Positions 1 through 11,044 of a stretch of DNA of 64,000 bases are shown here, piece by piece (the stretch's first letter is position 1; every line of letters starts with the position of its first letter). Made by a program: the position numbers and the translations under genes. Source of the DNA: Pleurodeles waltl (lineage: Eukaryota > Chordata > Amphibia > Caudata > Salamandridae); contig NC_090444.1 in NCBI RefSeq assembly GCF_031143425.1, positions 62,181,533 to 62,245,532 on the forward strand, in the 5' to 3' direction. The notes under the pieces were generated by a model, which saw only the letters and a list, made by a program, of their open reading frames with translations, did not search any database and was not told the origin of the DNA.

Positions 1-230
1 TCATTGGCTGATGACAGACGCAGAGCTGATCGATGCCACCTACTGGCTGCAGGGGTACTACTCATGGAAAATCTTTCGGATCCAGTCTGACGCCTGGGAA
101 AAATCCAAAGGTAAGGAATCTGCAGCTAGATAGTCTCTGCCAGATAAAATTGAAGGCGTGTAGCTCGGTAGTATATCCAACCCGGGCTCCATCTCGTTCA
201 TTGTCAAATTGTTCTTAGGTGCTGTTCTAC
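1..230. other. Possible terminal fragment of a retroelement
   Basis: No gene is supported here. The stretch has the look of a dispersed retroelement end: a short open segment reading GYYSWKIFRIQSDAWEKS at about 52-105, followed by non-coding sequence. I believe similar text ends DIRS- or Gypsy-like elements in salamanders, but this rests on recollection of repeat style and not on a domain. The real boundary is probably outside the window. Confidence 0.25.
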
Positions 231-562
231 TGCGACCATTGACTTTCCTTGGTTCATTTTAGTGTCATTTTGTTTATTGCATTTTACTCCTTTTCTAATC
301 AGTTTTGAAGTTTTTTAATTGTTTTGCATTTCGACTTTATTACTGTTTTATTACTGCATAAGTACTGTAGGCGTTGCTTCCAGGTTGTGCATGTCTGCTC
401 TGGACCATATGTACCTGGGGTTCAGCTCAGCCGCTTGTTTGGTGACTTTAGTGGTTCACCCCGATAAGGACAGTGATTATTATTAGATGTGGGTACTTAA
501 CACCTCTCAACTAATAACCAGTTTCTTGCACCGAGTTCGAACCCTAATCTTTGGCCCTTTCG
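231..562. other. Unassigned intergenic DNA
   Basis: I see no gene, clear repeat boundary or RNA gene between the retroelement-like fragment and the target duplication of the next LTR. The stretch is mostly AT-rich. Confidence 0.4.
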
Positions 563-2716
563 GAAACTGTAGGAAAGTGCCTCTTTTCATATGGTCACCC
601 CTAGCACTTTTTGCCTGGTTCTGGCATCATTTTGGCTGAAAGACCACTGGGTTCCTGCCAACCAGATCCCCAGTGCCAGATCTTTTTGCCCCCAAAACTG
701 CACAGTTGTTGCTCCCAACTGGCGAAACCTTTAGCACCCACTGTAATACCCTGGTAAACGGCACCCCTGATATCTAGGACCTCGGATACCCAGGAGGGTC
801 CCTAAGTGCTGCCCCCATAAAGCCTACCAGGTACTAGTGTGTTGACTGATTGGTCCTAACTAGTTCAGCCACCTTAGACACGTATCTGGCCCCCTAAAGG
901 TGAGAGCCAGCGCTCTTGAGTGCCAGAAACAAAAGCCTGCACTGGGTGGGGGTGTTAGTACCTCACCCAGGCAGGATGGACATTCCAGGGCAGGGAGCTT
1001 CAAAGGCCTTGCCGCCTTTGTAATGCGACCCAGGTCTCCCCAGGTGGCGGAGATGATCCACCCCCCCTGTCCTGACCCCACTTTTGACAGCAGAACAGAT
1101 GGGAAACTAGACAGATTAGGAGGTGTACCCACTTCATGCCAGTCCCACCCCAAAGGTGGAGGAGCTGAGCTGGGTACTACTTTTTAAACACCTCCATCAT
1201 TAGGCCACCAGGGTTAGGGTTATGCCCACTTTGCAACAGAAGTGGTCATAAAAAGGGTGTAATCACCCAAAGGTGGTCAGCCAATTGGCTACCAGCTGGC
1301 ACTCCTTCTAACACCCCTAAAGTGAGTATTTAGGTGGCACCCCTGAACCCTAGAACTCAGATCTTGACAACCTATGAAGAAAATGACACAAAGGAGTTGT
1401 GCCTGCAGAAGAGGAAAAGAAGAAGCAGCTGACTTGGTACCAGCCCCACCGGCCTGCTGACCTCGACAGACTCTGCCCAAAAAGATGACTCGTCCTGCAG
1501 CTGTAGCTCCAAGAAACCCAGGAGGACTGCCTGCCTTCCACAAAGACTCAGGCTCCTGTGAGCAGCGCATCTGCTCTGCAAGAAGTCTCATGAAAGGACT
1601 CTGAAGCTTACAGAACAGCAAAGACCCTACACCTGTAGTCATCACTGCATCCGACGTCCTCTACCCAAAGTGAAGCAAACCAACGGTGCCAGCAAGGCTC
1701 CCCAGCTGTCCAGAGTCCGAGTCTCCCTGGGTTTTACCCCTCTTAGACACCCGCAAGTTGCCTGCAGCCCCTGCACTTAGACCCCTCTCCCACGACCTAG
1801 TGGTGTGAGAAAACCTGACGCCTCCAGCAACTACTGCACCTGTCTCCCACAACCCAATCTGAGGTGGGTCACTGGTGCCAGCAATGTCCCCCGGCTCCCC
1901 TGAGATCGCATCTACCCTGGTTTCACCCCTGCTGGCTCTCCGAAGACTCCTGCAGCCGCAACACACAGGACCCCCTGATCGTGAGTGCTCATAGACAGAG
2001 AAACCCGATGCCTAAGGACACACCTGCAGCCGTCGCCCCTGGTCCCTGGAGAAAAAGACCAAAGGTGCACCTACATCCCCGAGCACCCTATGTCTACAAC
2101 CTACCTGTTTGTTGTCCCCGACTGGCTTTCCAGGCCAAGTCTGTAGCCTGTTTGTCACAGGGCCAAACTCCCAAAGGAAACCATTGGGCACCCGACGCCT
2201 TACTGCACCTCTGCACCCAGCCATCCCAGTGCTGCCTGGTGTGACCTGTTGATGTGGTTCTGATCAGTGTCCAGCATTTACCTTATCTCTCTATGATTGG
2301 CTTCGTAAGTCGTTGTTCACCCTGTGTTTGCTCAACATTGTTTTTCCTCCATAGGATAACATAGAGAGAACTCTGAAAATTGCACTGTGTCCACTTTTGA
2401 AATTGCAAAGCATTTATGCTCAAAAGTCTACTTACCTCATTATGAAGCTCTTGGGTTTAAAACAGACATAACTGTTATTTTTCTAAATTGGTCTTTGATT
2501 TATTCTTTGAGTGTGTGTGTCATTTATTTCCTCTGTGAGTACAACAAATGCTTAACACTACCCTCTGAGAAGCCTAACGTCTCGTCCACACTACCACAAA
2601 ATAGAGCATTAGTCCTATCTACTTCTGCCTCTGCAAACCAAGTGGAGATCGAATTGACCCTGCATGTTGTGCTTCTTTTTAGTGCACGATAAAGTGAGCC
2701 AGCTTCCTACAGAAAC
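563..2716. mobile_element. Solo LTR, 2.14 kb, with 5-bp target duplication GAAAC
   Basis: The LTR runs 568-2711. It begins TGTAGGAAAGTGCC and ends GCTTCCTACA, so it has the TG...CA ends of an LTR. It is flanked by GAAAC at 563-567 and again at 2712-2716, a 5-bp duplication as made by many retroviral and Gypsy integrases. No internal coding region or second LTR lies beside it, so it is best read as a solo LTR left by recombination. Both ends resemble the reverse complement of the opposite ends of the LTR at 33265-35925, so the two belong to one superfamily in opposite orientations. The open frames inside it are short and match nothing. Sense strand cannot be decided from sequence alone. Confidence 0.8.
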
Positions 2717-4269
2717 CTTTAAAAACATTCAGCAAAGGTATTTTTCAGAGACTAGCAGTGCATTTCTACTATGTTCAAAGGGTAAAATGTATCTTTCCTT
2801 CACAAAATGGTGTGTCTTTTTGTAAAGTGTCCCACATCTGGGAGAAAGTGTAACAGACGCTCACACAGTCTGCACTGGGCTCCTATCTGGTTCCCATTGT
2901 CCTTACTCCTGTGAATGTTCCAAGTACTTATCCAGGAGAACATGAAAGGACAGGGAAAAGCGAAGCTGCGTGGACTTCAAGAGGACCTACGTATGTGTGA
3001 ATAAAAATCTGGAATTCCTGAGTGTTCTGGAAAGCATGCTTCCCTCTACTTGTGCTCTTTCCAGTTTTCAAAGACCCTCTGGGGTACATCCAGGGAACAA
3101 TCTGAGGAACAAAAGATAATTCCAGTAGGTGTCAGGGGACCAGGATGTCAAAGGTTGGGGGTGTCACTGCCTGTTCTCTGCCAAGAACTGGCTGGATGTC
3201 AAAGACTGATTCACCATTGAGATGTTTCTCTTCTAGCAAATCATTCCCTCTATCTGCTAAATTGATCCGCAATCTGAAAAAGAGGAGGGTATCACCTTTG
3301 CCCACTCCAAAAACGCCTACATATCTCCTACCAGAAAAGCATCTTCTGCTGTGACACTTTCCTCTGCCCTGTCCTAGTCACTTGAACATGGACCTTCTCT
3401 GATTCCAGACCTTCTGTGCCCCAGTGTCCATTATCCTTACTGTGTCTGCACCATCGGTAGCGCCTCAAACAGCTGCAGTGAAACCTCGAGTGCCACTGCT
3501 TTACTTGATTTTTATGACAGATCCTCGTGGGACACACTTCAAGGCTTCCAGGAAAAGCTTCCTCAGGAAAACAGACTATTTTTCTGAGGTCCTACAATAG
3601 GGGATGATGGTGTCCAATCAGATCTTTAGCGCTACTGCTGATTTGGTCCTTGGTGGTTCTTCATAGCTCCATCTTGCTGACCTTAGCCCTGAAGCCAGCA
3701 GAGAATAGTAAATCTTATGCGTATGTGAATGATTAGGTGCAAGGCATCAAGTCCTAACTGGAGACACTGAAGGCTGTGGGCCTTGAAAAGCATACGTAGT
3801 GCAGAAGCACCACTATACACCTTAGAACAGATGCTACCAACAACGCAGGGATCTTGCTTCTCAGTGGTCAGAAGGTCAAACTCTCCTCTCCTGCCCAGAC
3901 TGGAACTACAAGAGCTCTCCTGCTCTCCACAGCTCTTAGATATTCAGCTCTTGAATAAGGTTTTTAACTGCCAGTAAACCTATTGCCTCTGAAACTTTTG
4001 CCTATCATATACCATATTGTTGCATAGGCCCTGGAGAAGCGAAAATCTGTTGCAAAAATAAATATGAAAAACACATGTTGGCTGATGTAAGTCTAGATAT
4101 CTTTTCTTTTCTTTTCTTTTCTTTTCTTTTCTCCTTAAATGGCTTGATTTTTGGCAGTCCTCTAGAAATCCCAGTGATCTTTCACCTTCGCTAATCAGGA
4201 ACACAAGGTGGACTGCTGCTGCTGCAGGAAATTAAGCCAAGCATTGCCTCCCTTCTTCTTACTGTTCTC
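2717..4269. other. Unassigned DNA with a (CTTTT)n microsatellite
   Basis: No coding frame here is convincing. A perfect CTTTT repeat of about six units lies at 4101-4132. The right part, from about 3600, could be the decayed 5' or gag region of the DIRS element that follows, but I see no motif to prove it. Confidence 0.4.
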
Positions 4270-6440
4270 CCCCCTCTTCCATAGGGCGAAGCATCAGCAA
4301 TCTCCTGGACCGGTAGAAGAAAATTACTTCAGACAAAAGGATGCTAAATATTGTAGAGAATGGCTGTTCTTTCAGGTTCCAATCATCTCCTTCTATTCCT
4401 TCCAAGAAAGCATCTAAATATCATCAAGTATTTCTTTGTTTGGAAGTCAGTACCCTCCTGTTCAAAGAGGCATTGAAACTGGTCCCTCCTTCTCCAAAAA
4501 AAGAAAAGGAGTATGCATCCCTGTACCTTCTAGTTCAAAAGAAAGGACTGATGGTGAAATTACCCTCTATTCTAGATCTCAGGGCTTGTACAAGTTGATA
4601 AAATAATAGAAATGCTGCATGTTCACCAAATATACCACCGGCTTCATCATGGGGGACTGGATCTGTACCATTGATTTACAAGATGCCTATTTTCACATCG
4701 ACACCATTGAGAACCATGACAATTTTTTGAGATTTCTGGTTGAAAATGTCCATTATCAGTACAAATTTCTGATTTATGGCCTCATGTCTGCACCACAAAC
4801 TTTTTCAGACTGCCTGGTGATATTACAGATGGGGGAAAATGTCAATTTTCATCTATCCCTACATAGACCTCAGACTCAATGACGTAAATACCTCAAGTAT
4901 CCCCACCTCATTACAACATGACACACTCTATACTTCAGAGGCTGTGACTTTAAGTCTGCAGAGTCTGGTGCACTCCATCAATTACCTAAGAGAACTCAGT
5001 CACTATCAGCAGCAGTGAATCTGTTGGAGGAGAGACTGTGTTCTATCCCTCTGCTGTGTCAAGATTCTAACAATGAAACATCCAACATCCTGTCAGATTT
5101 CATCCCTTCTGGACTCAGTGGCCTCCTGCATCTCTATTGTTCCACACACATATTGATAGATGAAACTATTATAATAGCGCCTCGACAACCTGTCGAGTCA
5201 GTTCTCAGCAGTTGATAAATAGTTAACTCTCACATGGAAGTTAACTTTCACATGGGCTGCGATCAATTCCCTTCTTCGGTGCTAATTGACAAACCTCCTG
5301 AATGATGTCCCCTTCCCAATGCAAGACCACCTCAGACGTTTGTGACAGAAGCATCATTGTTTGGTTGGGGAGGCCACATGCACAGTCTGCTGGTCCAAGG
5401 CGTGTGTTCGAAGAAAAAAGGCTTAACACATCAGCTCTCTAGAGCTGAGGACGGTCCATCTAGCCCTCAAGTCTTTTCTGCTGAGTTTCAGAGCATCTTC
5501 TCTGCTCACAGCCAATACAACAACAATGTATTACATCAACAATAGGGAGATATGAGTTCCTGAGCTCTATCTCTAGAAGCTCAAACAATTTGTAAGTGTC
5601 TGATTGAGAGGAACTTGCACATCACAACAGGTCACCTGCTTTGCATCCTGAAGGCAGAAGCAGATTCTCTTAACAAAACAATGCAAGTGACACATGATTA
5701 GGTGCTGAACGATGAAGAGCTGTGGTGGTACACTGACCTTCGGCATTTATCAGAATGGCCACGATAGACTGCTACGCAGAGAAGATCTTGAGCGTGAGTT
5801 AAGTCAAGAAGCCAAACAATCCCTTTCACACTTCTGCTTTTACCTAAAGGACTTGCCCTGGTTCATGGTCTCAGAAGCAGTCCTTTCTGATGAAGTGCTG
5901 GTCAAAGGCAAGCCCGTACGGGATTTGGAGCAGGATCAGGCCGTGAAGCAGCGCTGAGATCTGAGCCCAACATCTTCCCGAGCTCACATCAAGAAGTTTA
6001 GTCTCCAGGGCCTTGTCATGCATGATGCTACATGTAGCACACAAATAAAATTGTTTAGGCACCAGAGACTGATGTTTCGGGGGTTAGGTGCAAGAGTACC
6101 ATCTTGTTCTGACAAGAGCAACAGGACTTAAAGCCTGACATTTTAGGGGGAGGCATCTATGAAAACACTGCAAAGGTGAATTTAGTTGAAAGATGTTCAA
6201 AAGAGAGCAACTCTAAATCTGCTTTGAATGGCACTGATAAAAAGGAACTCGTCAGTTCTGTGGGTTGGTGCCTTATTCGGCTCGCTCATATCCTCTTTGA
6301 GGCTGGATCCTGGAGCCAAGACTGAGCCATTGCACCCCTATGTGCACAAGCAAACTATTTCAAGTTTCCACATCCTTCTGGTTCCTGAAGAAGATTCAAA
6401 TGCTGAGGAATCTGCAAGTAGTTCATATTTGTTAGATGAT
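4270..6440 (+). pseudogene. Decayed DIRS-type retroelement: reverse transcriptase and RNase H
   Basis: DIRS elements are tyrosine-recombinase retrotransposons whose pol carries RT and RNase H. Several frames on the + strand line up in the right order. At 4300-4600 there is the region before the RT palm, ending in LDLRA. At 4640-4830 the palm follows with IDLQDAYFHI and YGLMSAPQTF; the DIRS/Ngaro counterpart is typically a DLKDAY...LPFGLSSAP block. At 5340-5440 an RNase H-like piece reads TEASLFGWGGHMHSL. At about 5650-5900 there are residues like those that follow RNase H in DIRS pol. The frame changes several times and stops are frequent. I do not see the recombinase domain or terminal repeats, so this is a 5'- and 3'-incomplete relic. 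Assignment to DIRS rather than another RT class is fairly secure from the palm and RNase H wording. Confidence 0.7.
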
Positions 6441-6539
6441 TAAAATCATACAATAGAATAAAAAGTGACAATCACATTTAAGAAGTTACATCCATAAAAG
6501 AGAAGCATATACCTCCTACTTTGACCTTAGTATTAGCTC

Positions 6540-8136
6540 TGTAGAAAATGTGGGCACTCTAGGGCGGCTAGTAAACCCAGGATCAAGGGAATGTGAGGAG
6601 CTATCTCAAATGTAAAAAAGAGACGGGCAACATGACACTGCAGAACTAAATATGCATTTACTTGACAATTAATCTAGATTGACGATTGAGATCTCAAAAC
6701 ACTCGCCCGCCAATTGGACATAGACAGGAACGCACTATGACAAATACTCTCATGTAAGGCACACCATTGTTGGAGGGTAACCACCCAATGCATTAATGAA
6801 CTCAGTGACAAGAACAGGGCATTTTTATACAGACCTATGACTTGAGACATTGCTTCCCACTTTATGCCCGTGGTGATGGGTGACTCAGGTTCTGTGGTCC
6901 AGACAGCCTCTGAAATTGCGGCAGCATTTACAGCCTACCACTGACAGCTTTAGGTTTGTGACCCACAACCTCACATAGAGCGTATTCAACCGCTACTCAA
7001 TGACATTCCACTCCCTTCTTCGATGGCGGCCCAATGGGAAAGCCCTAGAGGAACCAATCACAGAGGAGGAAATTCACGCCGCCATCAGGGACTTGCAAGC
7101 TGGGAAGACCCCAGGCTGAGATGGCTTCCCTCCTGAATATTGTTTCACATTTAGAGACTAACTGGTTCCCCACTTGCTTCACCTCTACACTGAGGCCATT
7201 GAAAAGGGGTTCTTTCAAAATGACCTAGACTTAGCAGCTATTGTCGTTATTCCTAAAACCACCAGCCCTTGCTCGAACATGGGTCCTACTGCCCCATCTC
7301 CCTACTTAATACAGATAGTGAAATCAATGCAAAACTTTAGACGACCAAGCTTCACCTGGTACTTCCTGCCCTGATCCATCTTGATTAATGTGGCTTTATG
7401 CCAAACCGAAGTACCGACACTGTATCCGGTGGCTTCAATGTGCCCTTGCCCCCATGGGGAATCTGACAGGATCCAGCTTTATTCCTTGCTGACTTTGAAA
7501 AGGCTTTTGACATGGTTGACTGGGACTACCTAGCAGCAGTCCAGCTTCACATTGGCTTTGGACGTTGTGTCCGCACGATGACCTCCCTCCTGTACTCAGC
7601 CCAATGGCTCAAGTCCGTCTCAACGGGACCATGTGGCAAATTTTGGATTGAAAGGGGCATCTGCCAGAGGTGTCCTCTTTCCCCACTACTTTGTGCTCTG
7701 GCTGTCGAGCCCCTACCAGGGTTGGTCCACTATGATGCACTAATTGAGGGGCGGTGCTGGACAAATGCCTTCGAGGACAAGACCTTGTTATACATGGACA
7801 ATGTCTTCCTCTACCTCGCAAACCTGGAAATCTCAGACCCTCAAGCTCTTTCGTCTATTTGAGAAAGCCTCCGGCCTGTGCCTTAATAAAACAAAATCCC
7901 TTCTTGTTCCTCTGTGTGGCAATACTGCTTCAACCGGTTGGAGACTGAGCATCCCCCTCCGTTAGCTCAGCTTCAGATTTCTAGGAACACATATGGGGAC
8001 TATACCAGAATTTACACAAGCATTCAATCTGACTTCCCTTCTGAGGAGCACTAAGGCTAGCCTGACTCCATTGTGCGACCTCCCCTTAAACCTCCGTGGT
8101 AGAGTCGTGCTGATAATAAATTATGATTCTTTCATG
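6540..8136 (+). pseudogene. L1-like LINE ORF2, first part (linker and reverse transcriptase), interrupted by retrovirus
   Basis: This is the left half of an L1-clade ORF2, which in an intact element encodes endonuclease, RT and a C-terminal cysteine region. The linker before RT is recognisable at 6800-6950 (frame fragment SEIAAAFTAYH). RT follows with an EEIHAAIRDLQAGKTPG block at about 7060-7115, LADFEKAFDMVDWDYL at 7480-7540, and CPLSPLLCALAVEPL at about 7670-7715. The catalytic YxDD is altered to YMDN near 7792-7803. Stops and frame changes occur throughout. The endonuclease half is missing. The sequence stops at the TTTT duplication of the retrovirus at 8137-8140 and resumes at 22106, so one L1 copy was split by that insertion. 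Confidence 0.85.
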
Positions 8137-8319
8137 TTTTTGTTAACGCATCCCTTTATGACTATTTTACTCACTTTGGGACTCGTTTTAGGCCAATGAA
8201 TCTTTTGACCCTGATTGAAGACACCTTCGGACGAGATAGCTAATCAACATGTCAATCAATACGTCAATAATGTCATCAATATTTATCATAACAATGCAAT
8301 TCACCTTAGTCAAAGACAT

Positions 8320-8915
8320 TTAGGGGGTCATTCTGACCCTGGCGGCCAGTGGCCGCCAGGGCCACCGACCACGGGAGCACCGCCAACAGGCTGGCGGTGC
8401 TCCCACGAGCATTCTGACCGCGGCGGTTCAGCCGCGGTCAGAAGCGGAAAGTCGACTTTCCGCTGCTCGGGGGAATCCTCCATGGGGATTCTGACACCCC
8501 CAACCGCCATCCTGTTCATGGCGGGAAACCCGCCATGAACAGGATGGCGGTAGGGGGTGCCGCAGGGCCCCTGGGGGCCCCTGCAGTGCCCATGCCAATG
8601 GCATGGGCACTGCAGGGGCCCCCGTAAGAGGGCCCCGCAAAGTATTTCAGTGTCTGCTTTGCAGACACTGAAATACGCGACGGGTGCAACTGCACCCGTC
8701 GCACCCCTGCAACTACGCCGGCTCAATTCTGAGCCGGCGTCCTCGTTGCAGGGGCATTTCCTCTGGGCCGGCTTGCGCTCTTTTGGAGAGCGCCCGCCGG
8801 CCCAGAGGAAATGTTTGAATGGCCGCCGCGGTCTTCTGACCGCGGTGCGGTCATTTGGCGGCGGTACCTTGGCGGATGGCCTCCGCCGTCCGCCAAGGTC
8901 AGAATCAGGGCCTTA
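8320..8915. mobile_element. Harbinger-like MITE built of a chain of hairpins (copy 1, 590 bp, TSD TTA)
   Basis: The element is 8323-8912 and is flanked by TTA on both sides. The sister LTR at about 20730 has the unoccupied site with a single TTA. Terminal repeats are GGGGGTCATTCTGACC and, from the other end, GGCCCTGATTCTGACC. The inside is a row of about a dozen adjacent short palindromes. Examples are centred on GTGCCCATGCCAATGGCATG (about 8585-8610), on GACGGGTGCAACTGCACCCG (about 8678-8698), on the CCGGCTCAATTCTGAGCCGG core (8718-8737), and on AGTCGACT (about 8447-8454). It is GC-rich against an AT-rich LTR. There is no transposase. The 3-bp A/T duplication fits PIF/Harbinger mobilisation, which is inference. 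Confidence 0.85.
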
Positions 8916-9136
8916 ATGTAACTCAGAATACCACCATGACCTTTCAGTCATGAATAACCACACCAGTTTAGTATTAATTTTGTGATATTTGTTCCCTATT
9001 GATTACAATTCTACTAGCAAGTTTATTAATCTCAATACCAAGAAGCACATTAGCAATGGAAATGCTAATATGGAAACTCTGGTAAGATTTAATCAAAGCA
9101 AGAATCACGAATATTAGAACATAACATGGCGTCAAC

Positions 9137-9773
9137 ATAGGGGGTGATTCTGACCCCGGCGGTACTAGACCGCTGGGGCCAGGGTCGGCGGGAGCACCGC
9201 CAACAGGCTGGCGGTGCCCCGCAGGGCATTCTGACCGCGGCGGTTTGGCCGCGGTCAGAAGAGGAAAACCAGCGGTCTCCCGCCGGTTTTCCACTGCCCT
9301 TCTGAATCCTCCATGGCGGCGCAGCTCGCTGCGCCGCCATGGGGATTCAGACACCCCATACCGCCATCCTGTTCCTGGCGGTTCGCCCGCCAGGAACAGG
9401 ATGGCGGTATGGGGTGTCGTGGGGCCCCTGGGGGCCCCTGCAGTGCCCATGCCAATGGCATGGGCACTGCAGGGGCCCCCGTAAGCGGGCCCCACTTTGA
9501 ATTTCACTGTCTGCATTGCAGACAGTGAAATTCGCGACGGGTGCAACTGCACCCGTCGCACCTTCCCACTCTGCCGGCTCCATTCGGAGCCGGCTTCCTC
9601 GTGGGAAGGGTGTTTCCCACTGGGCTGGCGGGCGGCCTTTTGGCGGTCGCCCGCCAGCCCAGTGGGAAACCCAGAATCACCGCAGCGGTCTTATGACCGC
9701 GGAGCGGTGTTCTGGAGGGGGGAACTCTGGCGGGCGGCCTCCGCCGCCCGTCAGAGTTAGAATCACCCCCATA
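9137..9773. mobile_element. Harbinger-like hairpin-chain MITE (copy 2, 631 bp, TSD ATA)
   Basis: The element is 9140-9770, with ATA on each side. The other LTR has the empty site at about 20950 with a single ATA. Ends are GGGGGTGATTCTGACC and, read inward from the right, GGGGGTGATTCTAAC. The internal order of palindromes follows copy 1. The block around GTGCCCATGCCAATGGCATG and the GACGGGTGCAACTGCACCCG hairpin are almost the same in both copies, while the right-hand GCCGGCTCCATTCGGAGC hairpin and outer parts have diverged. No open frame is convincing. Confidence 0.87.
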
Positions 9774-11000
9774 GATTATCATTAGCAGAGTAACATTAGC
9801 GCATTATTCAACAAAGCATAGATTCAGTCATTTGTCTATTTGCGTCAGTTTTAGTGAACTCCTGTCCTAACCTCAAATTAGCATTGGCATGTTTGGCTTC
9901 ACGCAAAACAATTTAGTAACACCAATTTTGAAAACATCTAACTATGGTCTCTGTCAAAAGTAGCAGTTGGTACCTAGAAAGGAAAAGCAAACAGACAATC
10001 ACAATTTCATTGTCATATAGTTACCCTCCGTCTTTGGGTCAGCACTCAGGTTCTGTCTTCGTCCTCAGGACATTAGTTGGTTCGCCATCAGTCAGGAATT
10101 CAGCTCAGGCAGGAAGGGCAAAGGGTACTTCCCTCATAAGGAGGTAAAGTATAAACGGGCAATCTAAGGGCAAGGATGGTTCTAAGAACCAAACTAACAA
10201 GTCACCAAACAGAGTGACAAAGTTTCTGGATCATATCAATAGCATTGCCCTAACCAATCTAAGTGTCTTCCTGTGTCATAGGTTTTTATCCCTTTTCGTT
10301 GTACATTCCCCTAAAATCTGGTTGGACAAGGGGTTGCACCCCACTATCTCCCTCCAATTATCTTCAAATTAGCTCATCGAATTTGTCACCCCATAACTGT
10401 TCTCACGTAGTTTATTGGTCCTCATGATTGACGTCTTTAGCGGGTGGAATGTCCGGTATTATTTCATACTCTCGTGGTCCTTTGCGCATCTTCGGTCAGT
10501 GGCTCCATTGTCTGTACCAGTTCAGGCGACCTTGTACCTGCTACTGGTCTACAGTGTTGCATTCAGCTAAAATGTTTCTACAAGCAAGATGAATTTCATG
10601 AGAACGGATCTACTACAGTTACATTCAGCTTCTAGTTTGGAGAAAAACAAGAGTTCATGCCCTTTAGCAAGTCAGCACACTGCAAGTTAGAAAAATAAAT
10701 TTAATATGAGAGTCAGGCAGCTAGGCCTCAGCTCATGCTAACTAAGGCCTAATGATTTATTAGCAAAACTTTAGCAACATAATCTTTAGTAATTAGTGTA
10801 AAACCATCTTTTAATATAATAATTCATCATTATTAGTCATTTTCATTAGTTCCCGTATATACTGACGGCCACTCCCCGTGGGCACATTTCAAGCGCACGT
10901 TTTAGCAGAGCATGTTAATACATTTTCTATTTGACATTATTATACATTAGTTCATAAACCTTTCATGTTAATATTGATTATATAAGCTACGCTCTCTCAG

Positions 11001-11012
11001 TCCCTCCTCTGA
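11001..11012 (-). promoter_or_regulatory. Polypurine tract of the retrovirus
   Basis: On the minus strand the bases just before the 3' LTR read AGAGGAGGGAC, a purine run in the place where plus-strand DNA synthesis is primed in retroviruses. It is short and ends in one C, so partial decay is possible. Confidence 0.7.
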
Positions 11013-11044
11013 TGACCTTTGTTATCACACAAACCTTTCCCTTT

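Larger units (their letters stand above)
8141..10999 (-). repeat. Retroviral 3' LTR containing two MITE insertions
   Basis: This copy matches 20551-22101 along its length except for two MITEs (8323-8912 and 9140-9770) and a segment of about 78 bp near 9829-9906 that is absent from the other copy. It has TG...CA ends: on the minus strand it begins TGAGAGAGCG and ends TTAACA. In the first 180 bp compared by eye I count about five mismatches to the other LTR, so the provirus is old enough to have diverged by a few per cent. Without the MITEs it is about 1.6 kb, long for a retroviral LTR. Confidence 0.92.

Noticed and set aside
1864..2244. Open frame of 126 codons on the + strand
   Set aside because: It lies wholly inside the solo LTR at 568-2711, is Pro/Cys-rich without a domain, and overlaps a minus-strand frame of similar kind.
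8328..9785. Many overlapping frames on both strands, up to 195 codons
   Set aside because: They are translations of the GC-rich palindromic MITEs. Foldback structure makes both strands look alike and stop-poor.
9944..10147. Frame repeated at 21046-21249, suggesting a conserved small gene
   Set aside because: Both copies are at the same place in the two retroviral LTRs, so the similarity comes from LTR identity.
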